Positions 33,900 to 43,613 of a DNA stretch of 64,000 nucleotides are shown here, piece after piece (the stretch's first letter is position 1; each line of letters begins with the position of its first letter). Origin of the DNA: Lysinibacillus sp. PLM2. Its GTDB lineage: Bacteria; Bacillota; Bacilli; Bacillales_A; Planococcaceae. A program made the translations under genes and the position numbers. The notes under the pieces are model-generated. The model was not told the origin of the DNA. It made no database searches and saw only the letters and a list, made by a program, of their open reading frames with translations. The stretch lies in contig AP025689.1 in assembly GCA_023168345.1 (NCBI GenBank), forward strand, positions 928,001 through 992,000, given 5' to 3'.

Positions 33900-34935
33900 T
33901 CAAACTTCGCAGACTGAAATCAACAAATAAGCAGCCTTGGTATAGTTAGGCAGATCGTCAATCCATTGCTGAAGAACTTTTGAAAATAATTTTCGTATCG
34001 TTTTATTTGTCTTTTTTATTGTATATTAAAAAGCTCGATTAATTGCTGTTACGCGACAGCACAATCAAGTTCGTTTACTTCATCGCAAAGTTCATAGAAG
34101 ATTCCACCTAATGTACGTTGAACTGTATGACATCGATTACGCCAAGACAATGTATCTGGAAAATACAATCGTTGTGTGGCTAATGAGTAAATCATAGGAC
34201 AAGCCTTGAAATTCTTTTTGAAGGCTTAATAGTGATTTGGTTGTCTTGAAAAAGACATCAATATTCCAACGCATTCAATAAATGCGTACGACTTCTTGTT
34301 TAGAAAGCGTATAGTCGGTGCTGAGAATCGCAAGACATTTGCTCTATTTATTACGGTTTTAAATAAATACTACTATTACTTTAATGCAAATTGCCTTCGT
34401 TGTTTGAATGGAGTGCATGATGTCCTTTTTGCAAGAAACAGTTATGGCAACCTGATACAACCTCTTTTAAGGACAGTTTTTGATTATTCACCAAATAATG
34501 TTGATTAGTTGACTTGACCATGCCAATCACTTCATGATCGATTCAACGATGTATTGGATAAGAGGTCGTTGCGTAAACCAAGTATCCATTCACACATAAT
34601 CAGCCTTAACGCCTGCTTGTAATGCTCAATCAACTATACTGGGAATGATGGCAGGAGCTGATTCTAACGCTTCTACACGACGTTTATAGCCTAGAGAACG
34701 CTTGTCTTTGTTCTCGGAAATTCCTTTGATTTGTGCATTCTTTGAACTTAGTAAAGTAAAATCAAGTTACATAAATGTAAAGCCATCTGACCAACTCAAA
34801 GTTAGCATAGTTTCGTTAAGGATGAATGATTCATACAACGTGCGAGGAACTCAATCTTTTTACTACGATTCCAGTCAAACATGGAATCGTCTATTATCAA
34901 TGTCTTTGGTCGCTTTGCATCTATAAGTGTATCGA
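33900..34935 (-). pseudogene. Decayed IS4-family transposase
   Basis: Translating the minus strand in shifting frames gives a recognisable IS4-type transposase broken by several stops and frameshifts. From N to C it reads IIDDSMFDWNRSKKIE, LTLSWSDGFTFM, DKRSLGYKRRVEALESAP, GVKADYV-stop-MDTWFTQRP, FKTTKSLLSLQKEFQGLSYD, RTLGGIFYELCDEVNEL and QQWIDDLPNYTKAAYLLISV. The N-terminal quarter is missing or unreadable. I could not find terminal inverted repeats or a target duplication, so the element's ends are lost. It marks the boundary between hag and the catabolic operon. Confidence 0.85.
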
Positions 34936-35290
34936 CTTAAAGACGATTAAAAGGAAACAAGGCTTTATTCTAGTTACAAAAGGCTAGCAAATAGCAGGGA
35001 TATCACGCTTATTAAGGAAATGAAAGCAAGATAGCCGAAAAAATTAATATCTCATTACAAATTTTTGGGGTGAATAATAGGGTAATTAATTTCCTGTATA
35101 TTGTAAATGAAAACGAACTTATATAATCTTGAATAACTAAGATGCCTTATCTTTAAGTTTAAGTAAAAATTGTATTAAAGAATAAATTTATTGCGTAAAC
35201 GCAAATAAATGAATTAGACAGAAAATAAAAAAAATTTAAAAAGTATTGCTAATTTAATTATTCGTATGCTAAAGTATGGATAAGAATTTT
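34936..35290. other. Spacer upstream of the LacI operon
   Basis: No gene is visible. A perfect inverted repeat TTGCGT-AA-ACGCAA lies at 35191-35204 and a cre-like string TGAAAACGAACTTA at 35108-35121 (about two mismatches). A weak promoter, TTGCTA (35246-35251) and TAAAGT (35270-35275) with 18 nt between, lies before the LacI box. The first hundred bases may be the unreadable start of the decayed transposase. Confidence 0.45.
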
Positions 35291-35291
35291 A

Positions 35292-35305
35292 TGAATTCGA
35301 ATTCA
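35292..35305. promoter_or_regulatory. LacI-family operator 1 (TGAATTCGAATTCA)
   Basis: A perfect 14-bp palindrome with the central CG typical of LacI-family operators, between the candidate promoter and the regulator's ribosome site. The same sequence recurs at 37120-37137 in the same operon. Position just downstream of the -10 would suit a roadblock or initiation block. Confidence 0.75.
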
Positions 35306-35325
35306 AAAAAGAAAGGAGATATTTT

Positions 35326-36363
35326 TTGAGCCAGAGACCCAATGCATATGACGTAGCTAAACTTGCAGGTGTGTCTCAAACAACTGTTTCGAGAGTGCTT
35401 AATGATTTTCCTTATGTTCGACCTACGACTAAAATGAAAGTATTAAATGCGATTGAAGAGTTAGGTTTTAGGCCTGATGAGATTGCTAGAAGTTTAGTGA
35501 AGAAAAAAACGAATACAATTGGCTTAATTGTTGGGAATTTAGCGAATCCATTCTATGCTGAAACGGCCCAAGTGATTCTAAACGAAGCTAGTAAATTAAA
35601 TTATGATGTAATTATGATGGACGGGGATTCCAAAAACGAATCGCTTTCAGAGGTACTAAGTAAATTATTAAATCGTAGGGTAGACGGTGTCATTGTTGCA
35701 ACTGTGAAACGACGAGAAGAACTAACAGTCAATATAGTTGATAGTACAATCCCAATTCTATTTTTTAATAGGTCTATGGATAACTTAGAACAAGCGAATT
35801 TTGTAATAGTGGATGATTTAAAAGGTTCAAAAATAGCAATGCAACATTTGATTGAAAATGGGCATCAAAATATTGCCTATATCACTATAAGTGGTTATGA
35901 AGAATATTCAACATACTATAATCGTTTTTTAGGGTACAAACAAGCATTACAAGATAATGGTATTGCCTATAATGAAGAGTTAGTTTTTGAAGCGGATAAT
36001 CATAATAGTGCTTTAGATTTTTCTATGAATTTATTACAAACAAATCCAAGTACGACAGCTATCTTTGCTTCGACAGATAGCATCGCATTAGAAGTATTTG
36101 AAGCAATTTCCCGTTGTAATAAAAAAGTACCTGAAGAGATTTCTATAATGGGGTTTGATGATATCAACATAGCTGGAAATCCATATGTAAAATTAACTAC
36201 AATTTCTCAACGGAAAGAAGAAATGAGTAAATTAGCACTTACTAATTTGTTAGCATTAATAAGTGGAGAATCGAGTTCTCCTGTTCAAATTGTATTAGAG
36301 CCAAAACTTATAGTACGTGGAACAACCAAAAGTGCAAAAAGGATAATAGAGGATGTTAAATAA
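35326..36363 (+). CDS. LacI-family transcriptional regulator
   Basis: 345 residues. The N-terminal helix-turn-helix and hinge are AYDVAKLAGVSQTTVSRVLN with a LacI-type hinge following. The periplasmic-binding-protein-like effector domain runs from TIGLIVGNLANPFYAE to IMGFDDINIAGNPYVKLTTI. It starts at TTG 35326 with GAAAGGAGAT 5-8 nt upstream; no ATG lies nearer. It heads a same-strand run of about 14 genes and probably represses them through the palindromes at 35292 and 37120. The effector is probably the imported substrate or an early intermediate. Confidence 0.9.
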   Translation: MSQRPNAYDVAKLAGVSQTTVSRVLNDFPYVRPTTKMKVLNAIEELGFRPDEIARSLVKKKTNTIGLIVGNLANPFYAETAQVILNEASKLNYDVIMMDGDSKNESLSEVLSKLLNRRVDGVIVATVKRREELTVNIVDSTIPILFFNRSMDNLEQANFVIVDDLKGSKIAMQHLIENGHQNIAYITISGYEEYSTYYNRFLGYKQALQDNGIAYNEELVFEADNHNSALDFSMNLLQTNPSTTAIFASTDSIALEVFEAISRCNKKVPEEISIMGFDDINIAGNPYVKLTTISQRKEEMSKLALTNLLALISGESSSPVQIVLEPKLIVRGTTKSAKRIIEDVK

Positions 36364-37117
36364 ACTATTTGATATTAGCGATAAAGTTGTCATTGTCACT
36401 GGAGCAAGTAAAGGTATTGGAAAAGAAATAGCATTATTTTTAGCAGAGCAAGGTGCTCATGTTGTGTTGATTGCACGCAATGAAACCAAATTAAAATTAG
36501 TGGAAGAAGAAATAAACAAGATAAATGGAAAGGTAACAATTAAACCTTTCGATTTAGAAAATGTCCATCAAATTGAAGGTTTAATTTCTGATATTTATTC
36601 AGAATGTAAAAGAATTGATGTTTTAATCAACAACGCAGGTATTAATATTCCAGAGGGTATTGAAGATGTAACAGTAGAAAATTGGGAAAAGATTATGAAT
36701 CTGAATGTAACGAGTGTTGCCTTCCTATGTAAAGCTGTAGGAAAACACATGAAGCTAAATAACTATGGGAAAATTATCAACATGTCTTCTCAAATGGGGT
36801 TTGTTGGATACTATAAACGTAGTGCATATTCTGCAAGTAAAGGAGCTCTAAACCAATTAACAAAAGCCCTAGCCATTGAATGGGCGGAATATAAAATTAA
36901 TGTTAACGGTATTGCTCCTACTTTTATTGCAACAAACCTTACAGAGAAGATGTTCCAAGAACCTACCTTTAAGCAAAATGTTTTAGACAGAATACCTTTA
37001 GGAAGATTAGCAACAAGTGAAGATATTTTGGGGGCAGTATTGTTATTAAGTACAAAGAGTTCGGATATGATAACAGGTCACACATTATTAGTGGATGGTG
37101 GCTGGACAGTTTGGTAA
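36353..37117 (+). CDS. SDR-family oxidoreductase
   Basis: 254 residues, a classical short-chain dehydrogenase. The cofactor motif is VTGASKGIGKEIALFLAEQG, then NNAG in LINNAGINIPEG. The catalytic Ser is in NMSSQMGFVG and the Tyr-x3-Lys in YSASKGALNQL. The ending DMITGHTLLVDGGWTVW is typical. The best general match in mind is the gluconate 5-dehydrogenase type, but substrate cannot be told. It overlaps the LacI gene by 11 nt, which indicates co-expression. It probably oxidises a hydroxyl or reduces a keto group of the substrate. Confidence 0.88.
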   Translation: MLNKLFDISDKVVIVTGASKGIGKEIALFLAEQGAHVVLIARNETKLKLVEEEINKINGKVTIKPFDLENVHQIEGLISDIYSECKRIDVLINNAGINIPEGIEDVTVENWEKIMNLNVTSVAFLCKAVGKHMKLNNYGKIINMSSQMGFVGYYKRSAYSASKGALNQLTKALAIEWAEYKINVNGIAPTFIATNLTEKMFQEPTFKQNVLDRIPLGRLATSEDILGAVLLLSTKSSDMITGHTLLVDGGWTVW

Positions 37118-37119
37118 TT

Positions 37120-37137
37120 TTTGAATTCGAATTCAAA
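37120..37137. promoter_or_regulatory. LacI-family operator 2 (TTTGAATTCGAATTCAAA)
   Basis: A perfect 18-bp palindrome containing the 14-bp box found at 35292-35305. It lies between the SDR gene and the broken iron-ADH gene, where an internal promoter or a DNA-looping partner site would be. I see no clear -35/-10 pair beside it. Confidence 0.75.
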
Positions 37138-37151
37138 GGGAGATTTTAACA

Positions 37152-37757
37152 ATGAATAATGGATTTTCAGTAGAAATGAAAGATTTCAAAAGTCCGAAAT
37201 GTATTCGATTCGGTTACGATTCATTTCAATCTGTGAAAGGTTTGTTAAATGAATTAAATGTTAGCAAAGTTTTGATTATTAGTGATAAAGGGGATTGAAA
37301 AAACGGGTCTTGGTTATCAGCTCGTATAATTGATTGCTGATGAATCTCTATAAATCACAACATTTACTGATTTTGTATATGAGCCGACATTCGGATTAGT
37401 GAATGTAGTATACGATAGTATAAAAAATAAAGGCATTGAAGCGGTTATCGGAATTGGTGGTGGTAGCTCTTTAGACGTAGCGAAAATAATGCTGTACTAG
37501 CTGATAAGGAAGATATGCAACCTTATTTAAGCAGTGAAAAAATAATAAAAGCAAGAGCTGTTAAATCCTTTTTAATTCCTACGACCTCAAAAACAGGTTC
37601 AGAAGTAACAATAAATGCAATTTTTGGTGATGAGGAACAGCAAGTTAAACGCGGTATTATTAGTGAAATTCACCGTTTATTAGAAAATCGCCATATAAAT
37701 TAACTGAAGATTCCATAGAAAAATTATGAAGATGCCTACTACGGCAATATTAAATAA
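37152..37757 (+). pseudogene. Broken iron-containing alcohol dehydrogenase
   Basis: GGGAG and an ATG at 37152 start a normal-looking frame (MKDFKSPKCIRFGYDSFQSV, VSKVLIISDKG) that hits a stop after about 45 codons. Later frames give FTDFVYEPTFGLVNVVYD, AVIGIGGGSSLDVAKI and SFLIPTTSKTGSEVTINAIF, all group III iron-ADH motifs. The metal-binding His region is missing: the frame jumps to a C-terminal end (EDAYYGNIK then stop at 37757). So at least two frameshifts, stops and an internal deletion of about half the protein have destroyed it. The short open frame at 37515-37703 is a piece of it. Confidence 0.88.
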
Positions 37758-37774
37758 CTAAGGAGAGGTTTTTT

Positions 37775-38395
37775 ATGACAGTTCAACCAAAATTTGAAAC
37801 AAATTATTCAAATGAAGAAATGGAAAAAAATTTCGTCATCCGTTTCGATGAGTTAAAGAAAGATGGTATTCCTTTAATGTTCATTGATAGCATTTTACCA
37901 GGGCATAATCGTATTAACTATGCCTTAATCGGAGATACAGCGAGTGAAAATGATAAATTCTCTCCAAAAATTACATCTCCACACGGCTTCCAAATCGGTA
38001 TGGTAAAAGCACCAAAAGGAAATGGACCAGCCTATCATACACATGATTATATTGAAGCGTTTTTACCTCTAACAGGTCAGTGGCGCTTCTATTGGGGAAA
38101 TAGCGAAGATGAAATTCAAGGCGAAACAATAATTGGTCCATGGGATTTAATTTCTTTACCACCAGGCTTATGGCGCGGCTTTGAAAATATTAGTGAGGAA
38201 GAATCTTGGATTTTTGCGGTATTAGAGCAGCATGAAGTATTTGAAGGAAAGGATCCTTACTGGCCAAAAGAATTAATTAAAAAGGCAGAAGAGTATGGCT
38301 TTAAAGCAGATCAATTTGGAAAAATGATTAAACCAGATAATTTTGAAGAGCTAGAAAAGAAAATAGCTGAGAATTTAAAAATGGGAGAAAAATGA
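37775..38395 (+). CDS. Cupin-domain protein, substrate unknown
   Basis: 206 residues with one cupin barrel at about 65-155. Metal-ligand-like residues are His in AYHTHDYIEAFLPLTGQWRF (H-x-H-x3-E spacing) and the second motif GPWDLISLPPGLWRGFENIS, where Trp and Arg replace the usual His. AGGAGAGG precedes the ATG. Cupins of this size can be isomerases, lyases, dioxygenases or sugar-binding proteins; nothing here decides between them. Gene order with the alpha/beta hydrolase (overlapping next gene) suggests a shared pathway step. Confidence 0.75.
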   Translation: MTVQPKFETNYSNEEMEKNFVIRFDELKKDGIPLMFIDSILPGHNRINYALIGDTASENDKFSPKITSPHGFQIGMVKAPKGNGPAYHTHDYIEAFLPLTGQWRFYWGNSEDEIQGETIIGPWDLISLPPGLWRGFENISEEESWIFAVLEQHEVFEGKDPYWPKELIKKAEEYGFKADQFGKMIKPDNFEELEKKIAENLKMGEK

Positions 38396-39084
38396 TGTCA
38401 CTGCCTATCGTATATTTGTCTGGTACGCTTTGTACAGAGAAATTATGGTCCGAGATGACTGAATATTTAGATTATTATGAAAGAACTGTAATTTTTAATT
38501 TAAACGAAAAAAATACGATCAAAGAAATGGCACAAGATGTTTTAGAGCATATAGAAGGTCCATTTATAGTGGCAGGTCTCTCTTTAGGAGGAATTGTAGC
38601 ACTTCAAGTAGCTGCAATTGCTCCAGAGAGAGTCAAAAAACTGATTTTATTTAATACCAATCCTTTCCCACCAACGGAAAATCAATTTAAAAGTTGGGCT
38701 GATAATAGAAATTTTATCGAAACACAAGGCTTTGAAAAATTTGTAACAGAGCGTTGGACCCCTACACTGGTTCCAACTAACTCTTCTTTATTTTCCACTG
38801 TTCAAGATATGGCGCTAGAAGTTGGAAAACAAGTTTATTTGCAACAATTGGATGCTGTACAAACGAGGCAAGATCAAACTACTATTCTAAGCTCTATCCC
38901 TTGCAATACATTAGTTGTTGTAGGCGAAGAAGATCAAGTTTGTCCAGTTGCCATGTCGCGTTATTTGTCTGAGAAAATTGCTAATGCAAAGCTAGTCATT
39001 CTACCTGAAACAGGACATTTATCAACCTTAGAACAGCCCAAAAAAATCGCAAATATAGTAAAAGATTGGTTAGCAAATTCTTAA
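38395..39084 (+). CDS. Alpha/beta-hydrolase
   Basis: 229 residues with a complete catalytic triad: Ser in the elbow AGLSLGGIVALQ, Asp in VVGEEDQVCPV, and His in LPETGHLSTLEQP. There is no signal peptide, so it acts in the cytoplasm. Of two adjacent ATGs (38392, 38395) the second has the better spacing from GGGAG; either overlaps the cupin stop. It could be an esterase, a lactonase or a C-C hydrolase. In this operon a lactonase or ester-opening role is plausible but not shown. Confidence 0.82.
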   Translation: MSLPIVYLSGTLCTEKLWSEMTEYLDYYERTVIFNLNEKNTIKEMAQDVLEHIEGPFIVAGLSLGGIVALQVAAIAPERVKKLILFNTNPFPPTENQFKSWADNRNFIETQGFEKFVTERWTPTLVPTNSSLFSTVQDMALEVGKQVYLQQLDAVQTRQDQTTILSSIPCNTLVVVGEEDQVCPVAMSRYLSEKIANAKLVILPETGHLSTLEQPKKIANIVKDWLANS

Positions 39085-39102
39085 AAGTTCAGGAGGGTTT
39101 AA

Positions 39103-40194
39103 ATGGCTGATTTAACATTAAAAAATATTTATAAAACATATAGTGATGGCACAAATGCAGTTGAGAATTTTAATTTAGAAGTAAAAGACCATGAATTTAT
39201 TGTGCTTGTTGGACCATCAGGCTGTGGAAAATCTACTACTCTACGTATGATTGCAGGGTTAGAGGAAATTTCATCGGGGGATTTTTTTATAGGTAATGAC
39301 CGCGTAAACGATGTTGAGCCAAAAGACCGCGATATCGCTATGGTGTTTCAAAATTATGCTTTATATCCTCATATGACTACTTATGAAAATATGGCATTTG
39401 GGTTGAAATTAAGAAAAATGGATAAAGCAGAAATTCGCCAAAGAGTAGAAAATGCTTCTGAAATACTAGATTTAACAAAGTACTTGGATAAAAAGCCTAA
39501 AGCCTTATCTGGAGGACAACGACAACGTGTTGCATTAGGCAGAGCCATCGTTAGAGATGCCAAAGTTTTTTTAATGGATGAGCCTTTATCTAATTTAGAT
39601 GCGAAACTACGAATGCATATGCGAGCAGAAATTATTAAGCTACATAAACGATTACAAACAACAACGATTTACGTTACGCATGACCAAACGGAAGCACTTA
39701 CAATGGCATCACGCATTGTAGTGATGAAGAGTGGGCGCATTATGCAGATTGGTACGCCAACTGAGGTTTATGAAAGACCGCAAAATACATTTGTTGCTAG
39801 CTTTATTGGATCGCCACCAATGAATTTTTTGACGGGGGTCGTAACAAATGACGGTTTAAAGGTAGAAAATATCATGTTAAAAGCTTCTGCTCAAAGTATA
39901 AAAACTTTGATTGATAAAGGTTATTTAAATAAAAAAATTATCATTGGTATTCGTCCAGAAGACATCTCCAAAAGTCCTGAGGCTGTACAAGGTGAAAAAA
40001 CATATAAGGTTCGAATTACAGTACCTGAAATGCTTGGTTCTGAAACGATTCTTTATTTTGATTTAGATGGGCACGACATGATTGCCAAGTTGCGTACTCC
40101 TGAGACATTTAATATTGATGATAACGTCTTTATCCAAATTAATATGGATAATGCCCATTATTTTGATGAGGAAACTGAACAAAGAATTTTCTAG
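39103..40194 (+). CDS. ABC transporter ATPase, MalK/UgpC type
   Basis: 363 residues. The nucleotide-binding domain has Walker [11 protein letters not shown] near residue 40, Q-loop [11 protein letters not shown], signature [15 protein letters not shown], Walker [17 protein letters not shown] and the His switch [13 protein letters not shown]-terminal TOBE/OB region (about 240-363) marks the CUT1 carbohydrate-importer class. It works with the binding protein and two permeases at 42267-45453. AGGAGGG precedes the ATG. Unlike many CUT1 systems in Bacilli, which borrow a shared ATPase, this operon has its own. Confidence 0.92.
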   Translation: MADLTLKNIYKTYSDGTNAVENFNLEVKDHEFIVLVGPSGCGKSTTLRMIAGLEEISSGDFFIGNDRVNDVEPKDRDIAMVFQNYALYPHMTTYENMAFGLKLRKMDKAEIRQRVENASEILDLTKYLDKKPKALSGGQRQRVALGRAIVRDAKVFLMDEPLSNLDAKLRMHMRAEIIKLHKRLQTTTIYVTHDQTEALTMASRIVVMKSGRIMQIGTPTEVYERPQNTFVASFIGSPPMNFLTGVVTNDGLKVENIMLKASAQSIKTLIDKGYLNKKIIIGIRPEDISKSPEAVQGEKTYKVRITVPEMLGSETILYFDLDGHDMIAKLRTPETFNIDDNVFIQINMDNAHYFDEETEQRIF

Positions 40195-40206
40195 GGAGTG
40201 TTATAG

Positions 40207-40956
40207 ATGCAATCAAAAAATGATTTAACCTCTAAAGATAAAATTTCAAATGGGATGTTTCTTGGCACATATGCTCCAGCATTAGTCGAGATGTGTGGTC
40301 TAGGGGGCTTCGATTTTATTGTTTTGGATAATGAGCATGGTGCTTTTAGTGACAGAGATTTAGAGGAGCTCATTCGGACAGCAGATGCTGTAGATTTATT
40401 ATCTATTGTCCGTGTTTCATACGATGAATCAAGTATTCAAAAAACACTTGATCGAGGTGCTCGCGGGATTCAAGTGCCAATGGTTAATACAAAAGAGGAT
40501 GCATTAAAAATTGTGCAGAAGGCTAAATACCCTCCTTTAGGAAAAAGAGGGGTCGCTTATTCACATAGAGTAGCAAAATATGGCTTATTGAATGGTCAGC
40601 GTTATTTAGATGAATGTAACAATGAAATATTTATTGCAATCCATATTGAATCATATGTAGCATTTGAAAATTTGGATGAGATTTTACAGGTGGAAGGAAT
40701 TGACCTTGTCTTTATTGGTTTAACAGATTTATCTGTAGATATGGGATATACGGACAATTCAAATCATCCAGATGTTATGAATGTGGTGCAAGAAATTTAT
40801 AAAAAGGCAAATGCAGCGAATATTGCAGTTGGGGAAGTTGCAGGAAATGTAGAAGCAGCCCAAAAAGCAGTAGCTAGAGGGGCTAACTATGTAGTTTTAG
40901 TGGGAACAAATTACTTAATGAAATCTTTGCAAGGATATATTACAAGTATGGAGTAG
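40207..40956 (+). CDS. HpcH/HpaI-family aldolase
   Basis: 249 residues, a class II pyruvate aldolase. Motifs are FIVLDNEHGAFSDRDLEEL (metal/catalytic region), RGARGIQVPMVNTKEDALKI, KYPPLGKRGVAYSHR, and FIGLTDLSVDMGY. Known: these enzymes cleave 2-keto-3-deoxy acids into pyruvate and an aldehyde. The aldehyde dehydrogenase at 46746 could take the second product. The exact substrate (4-hydroxy-2-oxo acids, ketodeoxyglucarate-like or other) cannot be told. AGGGAG precedes the ATG and the gene follows the ATPase by 12 nt. Confidence 0.88.
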   Translation: MQSKNDLTSKDKISNGMFLGTYAPALVEMCGLGGFDFIVLDNEHGAFSDRDLEELIRTADAVDLLSIVRVSYDESSIQKTLDRGARGIQVPMVNTKEDALKIVQKAKYPPLGKRGVAYSHRVAKYGLLNGQRYLDECNNEIFIAIHIESYVAFENLDEILQVEGIDLVFIGLTDLSVDMGYTDNSNHPDVMNVVQEIYKKANAANIAVGEVAGNVEAAQKAVARGANYVVLVGTNYLMKSLQGYITSME

Positions 40957-40963
40957 CAATTTA

Positions 40964-42247
40964 ATGAAAATTCAAACTTTATTAAATGGATATGAGAACG
41001 AACGATTTAAGCCACGGGAAATCATTCAATCCTATTTTCAAAAAATTCATAGCTTGCAACCAAATGCCAATGGCTTTATTCAAATAACAGAAAAGTTAGC
41101 ATTCGAAGAAATAGAGTCCTTGCAGTACAATCAACCACTGTATGGTGTACCGTTTTCTGTGAAAGATTGTATTGACATAAAAGGGTACAAAACAACAAAT
41201 GGTGTACTTGAATTAAATGCTGTGAAAAAAAACGAGCATGCCTCTATTTTCGATAAACTTGAACGGGCAGGGGCAATCTGTCTAGGAAAAACCAATTTAT
41301 CGGAGTATGCAACAAGCGTGCTTTTACCAAGTGCCTCGTTTGGTGCGGTGACCAATGCACAGCATCCAGCCTATATTCCAGGCGGTTCAAGCAGTGGTTC
41401 AGCAGTAGCGGTTGCTCAAGGTGTATCTTTATTTTCGATAGGAACAGATACATCAGGCTCCACCCGTATTCCTGCTGCATGTAATGAAATTGTAGGGTTT
41501 AAGACTCCATATAAAAAGGAGCTTTTACATGGGGTAACACCATTATCTGTGACACAAGATCATATTGGCATATTGACTAAAAACATTGCCGATTTGAAAA
41601 AGGTATTACAGAGCCTTGATATGGTTAGCACAGATACAATAAAAACTGTGAAAAAAATCGGCATTCCTATAGGATATTTTGATACATGCTTAGATGCAGA
41701 GGTTGCCAACTCACTAGAGAAAGTATATCAACAATTTCTGCAATTAGGATTTGAACTAGTTGAGCTAGATACATCTTTTTTGCAAGACACATTAGCTGTA
41801 ACTAGAACGATTGGTACAAAAGAATTTGGTAGGGAACATATGGAGGATTTGGGGAACAATCCACACCTTTCACAAACAATCAAGAACACATTACAAAAAA
41901 GTTTAGAAATTACAGATAATCTGTACAATGAGGCTTTAGAAATTAAAGAAGCATGGACACAGAAGTTTATTCAGTATTTTAAACAAGTTGACATGATTGT
42001 AACACCGACCTTACCGATTGTTCCACCTAAGCTAAACATCACAACGATTACATTAAACCAAAAGCAACACGATGTAGAAGAATTACTTGTTAGGTGTACA
42101 AGCCCATTTAATGTCATGGGATTCCCGACAGTATCTCTACCATCTTATATAGTTCATCAAGACTTAAAATTTTCTATACAGCTCACAGTTTTAGAAGAAG
42201 ATATTAATTTATTATTAGATTTTGCAAGTGACGTTTTCGAAAAATGA
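40964..42247 (+). CDS. Amidase-signature-family hydrolase
   Basis: 427 residues with the full Ser-cisSer-Lys set: Lys in YGVPFSVKDCID, cis-Ser in IPGGSSSGSAVAVAQG, and nucleophile Ser in GTDTSGSTRIPAACNEIVGF. It is cytoplasmic. The layout resembles allophanate-hydrolase-like and general amidases. It starts 8 nt after the aldolase stop. An amide-bearing substrate, or an amide intermediate, is therefore likely in this pathway; alternatives are an ester or hydrazide. Confidence 0.85.
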   Translation: MKIQTLLNGYENERFKPREIIQSYFQKIHSLQPNANGFIQITEKLAFEEIESLQYNQPLYGVPFSVKDCIDIKGYKTTNGVLELNAVKKNEHASIFDKLERAGAICLGKTNLSEYATSVLLPSASFGAVTNAQHPAYIPGGSSSGSAVAVAQGVSLFSIGTDTSGSTRIPAACNEIVGFKTPYKKELLHGVTPLSVTQDHIGILTKNIADLKKVLQSLDMVSTDTIKTVKKIGIPIGYFDTCLDAEVANSLEKVYQQFLQLGFELVELDTSFLQDTLAVTRTIGTKEFGREHMEDLGNNPHLSQTIKNTLQKSLEITDNLYNEALEIKEAWTQKFIQYFKQVDMIVTPTLPIVPPKLNITTITLNQKQHDVEELLVRCTSPFNVMGFPTVSLPSYIVHQDLKFSIQLTVLEEDINLLLDFASDVFEK

Positions 42248-42266
42248 TAAATTAGGGGGCAATTTG

Positions 42267-43604
42267 ATGAAAAAGTTTATAAAAAAAAGTAAGTTTTTAT
42301 TGGTTTTTGTTAGTGTCTTAGTTTTAGTTCTTAGCGGCTGTTCAGGTGGGAGCTCAGGTGAGGTTGATACATCAAAGACTGTCAAAGTGCTATTATCTGC
42401 TGGTGATATTGGTCAGTTTAATGCTTGGAAAGCGCGGAGTGAGGAATTTACAAGAGAGACAGGTATAAAAGTTGAATTTTTAGAAACACCTTATGACAAC
42501 TTACTTGAAAATATTACGACAGATGGTATTTCTAACGGTGGTGCATATGATTTAGTTGTATTTTTAGATTCAATGGGACCAGCCCTTACACAATTTTTAG
42601 AGCCTTTGGACAGTTATATTCAAAAAGATAATTTTGATGTAGAAAGATGGCCGAAATCATTAGTTGAATTATCTACTTTTGATGGCAGCATCTATAGCTT
42701 CCCAGTTCGCGGGCATGTACAAATGATGTTTTACCGTGATGATATCTTTAAGAAATACAATTTAGAAGTACCAACGACTTGGGATGAATTTGATATAGTA
42801 GCAAAAACAATTAAAGATAATGAAAACATGGATGCGATCGTTCCTTATTATAAAACAGGAAACAATGGACAGAATCTCTTCATGTGGACATCTTACTTAT
42901 GGGGAAATAAAGGCGACATCTTTGATGAAAACTACAATCCAATCTTCAATAATAAAGAGGGGATTGAAGCAACTCAAAGATACGTAGATTTATTAGTAAA
43001 AGATAAAGTAGCTGCTGCTAGCTCTGTTTCTTATGGAGAGCAAGAATCTCGCACTCATTTTAAACAAGGCGACGGTGCTATCTGGATTGGCTGGTGGTGG
43101 GTGTACTCAGAATTCAACAGTGCTGAAGCATCTGCTCCTGAAGTTGTAGGAAATGTAAAATATGCACCAGTACCAACATGGGATGGTAAAGGTACATCAA
43201 CAAATATTAGCTCATTCCCATTAGCCATCACAAAAGGCTCTAAAAATAAGGATGCTGCTTGGGAATTTTTAAAATGGATTTCATCTCCTGAAGAAGAGCT
43301 GGATATTGTAACGCAAACTTGGGAAAACACAATTGACCCATCGCAGGCGTCAACAGTTGTTACACAGATTGATAATCTAAAAGATGCAAAATTAAATGAG
43401 CTTTCAAACAACTTCTATCAAGTTGGAGCTGAAGGATTCGAAAACTCTAAAGCGTTACCAAATATTCCAGAATGGTCACAGATTGCAGATATATTGAGTT
43501 CTGCTATTTCCAATATGGCTACAGGTGCGTCTGTAGAAAATGAATTAAATAAAGCTGCATCACAAGTTGAAGCCATTTTACAAAGCGCTGGTTATTACGA
43601 ATAG
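42267..43604 (+). CDS. Extracellular solute-binding lipoprotein, family 1 (CUT1)
   Basis: 445 residues. A lipoprotein signal peptide ends in VLSGC at about residues 20-25. The mature part is a family 1 (MalE-type) binding protein with GGAYDLVVFLDSMGPALTQF, FPVRGHVQMMFYRDDIFKKY and EVPTTWDEFDIVAKTI. The ATG at 42267 has GGGGG 10 nt upstream; an in-frame start at 42222 lies inside the amidase gene. The ligand cannot be predicted, though aromatic residues in GAIWIGWWWVYSEF would suit a sugar-like ring. The protein should sit outside the membrane and deliver substrate to the permeases that follow. Confidence 0.9.
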   Translation: MKKFIKKSKFLLVFVSVLVLVLSGCSGGSSGEVDTSKTVKVLLSAGDIGQFNAWKARSEEFTRETGIKVEFLETPYDNLLENITTDGISNGGAYDLVVFLDSMGPALTQFLEPLDSYIQKDNFDVERWPKSLVELSTFDGSIYSFPVRGHVQMMFYRDDIFKKYNLEVPTTWDEFDIVAKTIKDNENMDAIVPYYKTGNNGQNLFMWTSYLWGNKGDIFDENYNPIFNNKEGIEATQRYVDLLVKDKVAAASSVSYGEQESRTHFKQGDGAIWIGWWWVYSEFNSAEASAPEVVGNVKYAPVPTWDGKGTSTNISSFPLAITKGSKNKDAAWEFLKWISSPEEELDIVTQTWENTIDPSQASTVVTQIDNLKDAKLNELSNNFYQVGAEGFENSKALPNIPEWSQIADILSSAISNMATGASVENELNKAASQVEAILQSAGYYE

Positions 43605-43613
43605 TAAGGTTTT

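Noticed and set aside
34296-34926. Plus-strand open frames at 34296-34508 and 34702-34926
   Set aside because: They are antisense shadows of the decayed IS4-type transposase and have no ribosome sites.
35191-35204. CcpA cre site
   Set aside because: TTGCGTAAACGCAA is a clean palindrome but lacks the central CG of cre sites and fits the consensus poorly; it may be another operator.
37515-37703. Small independent gene inside the iron-ADH remnant
   Set aside because: Its residues (SFLIPTTSKTGSEVT) are a middle piece of iron-ADH; it is a fragment of the pseudogene.
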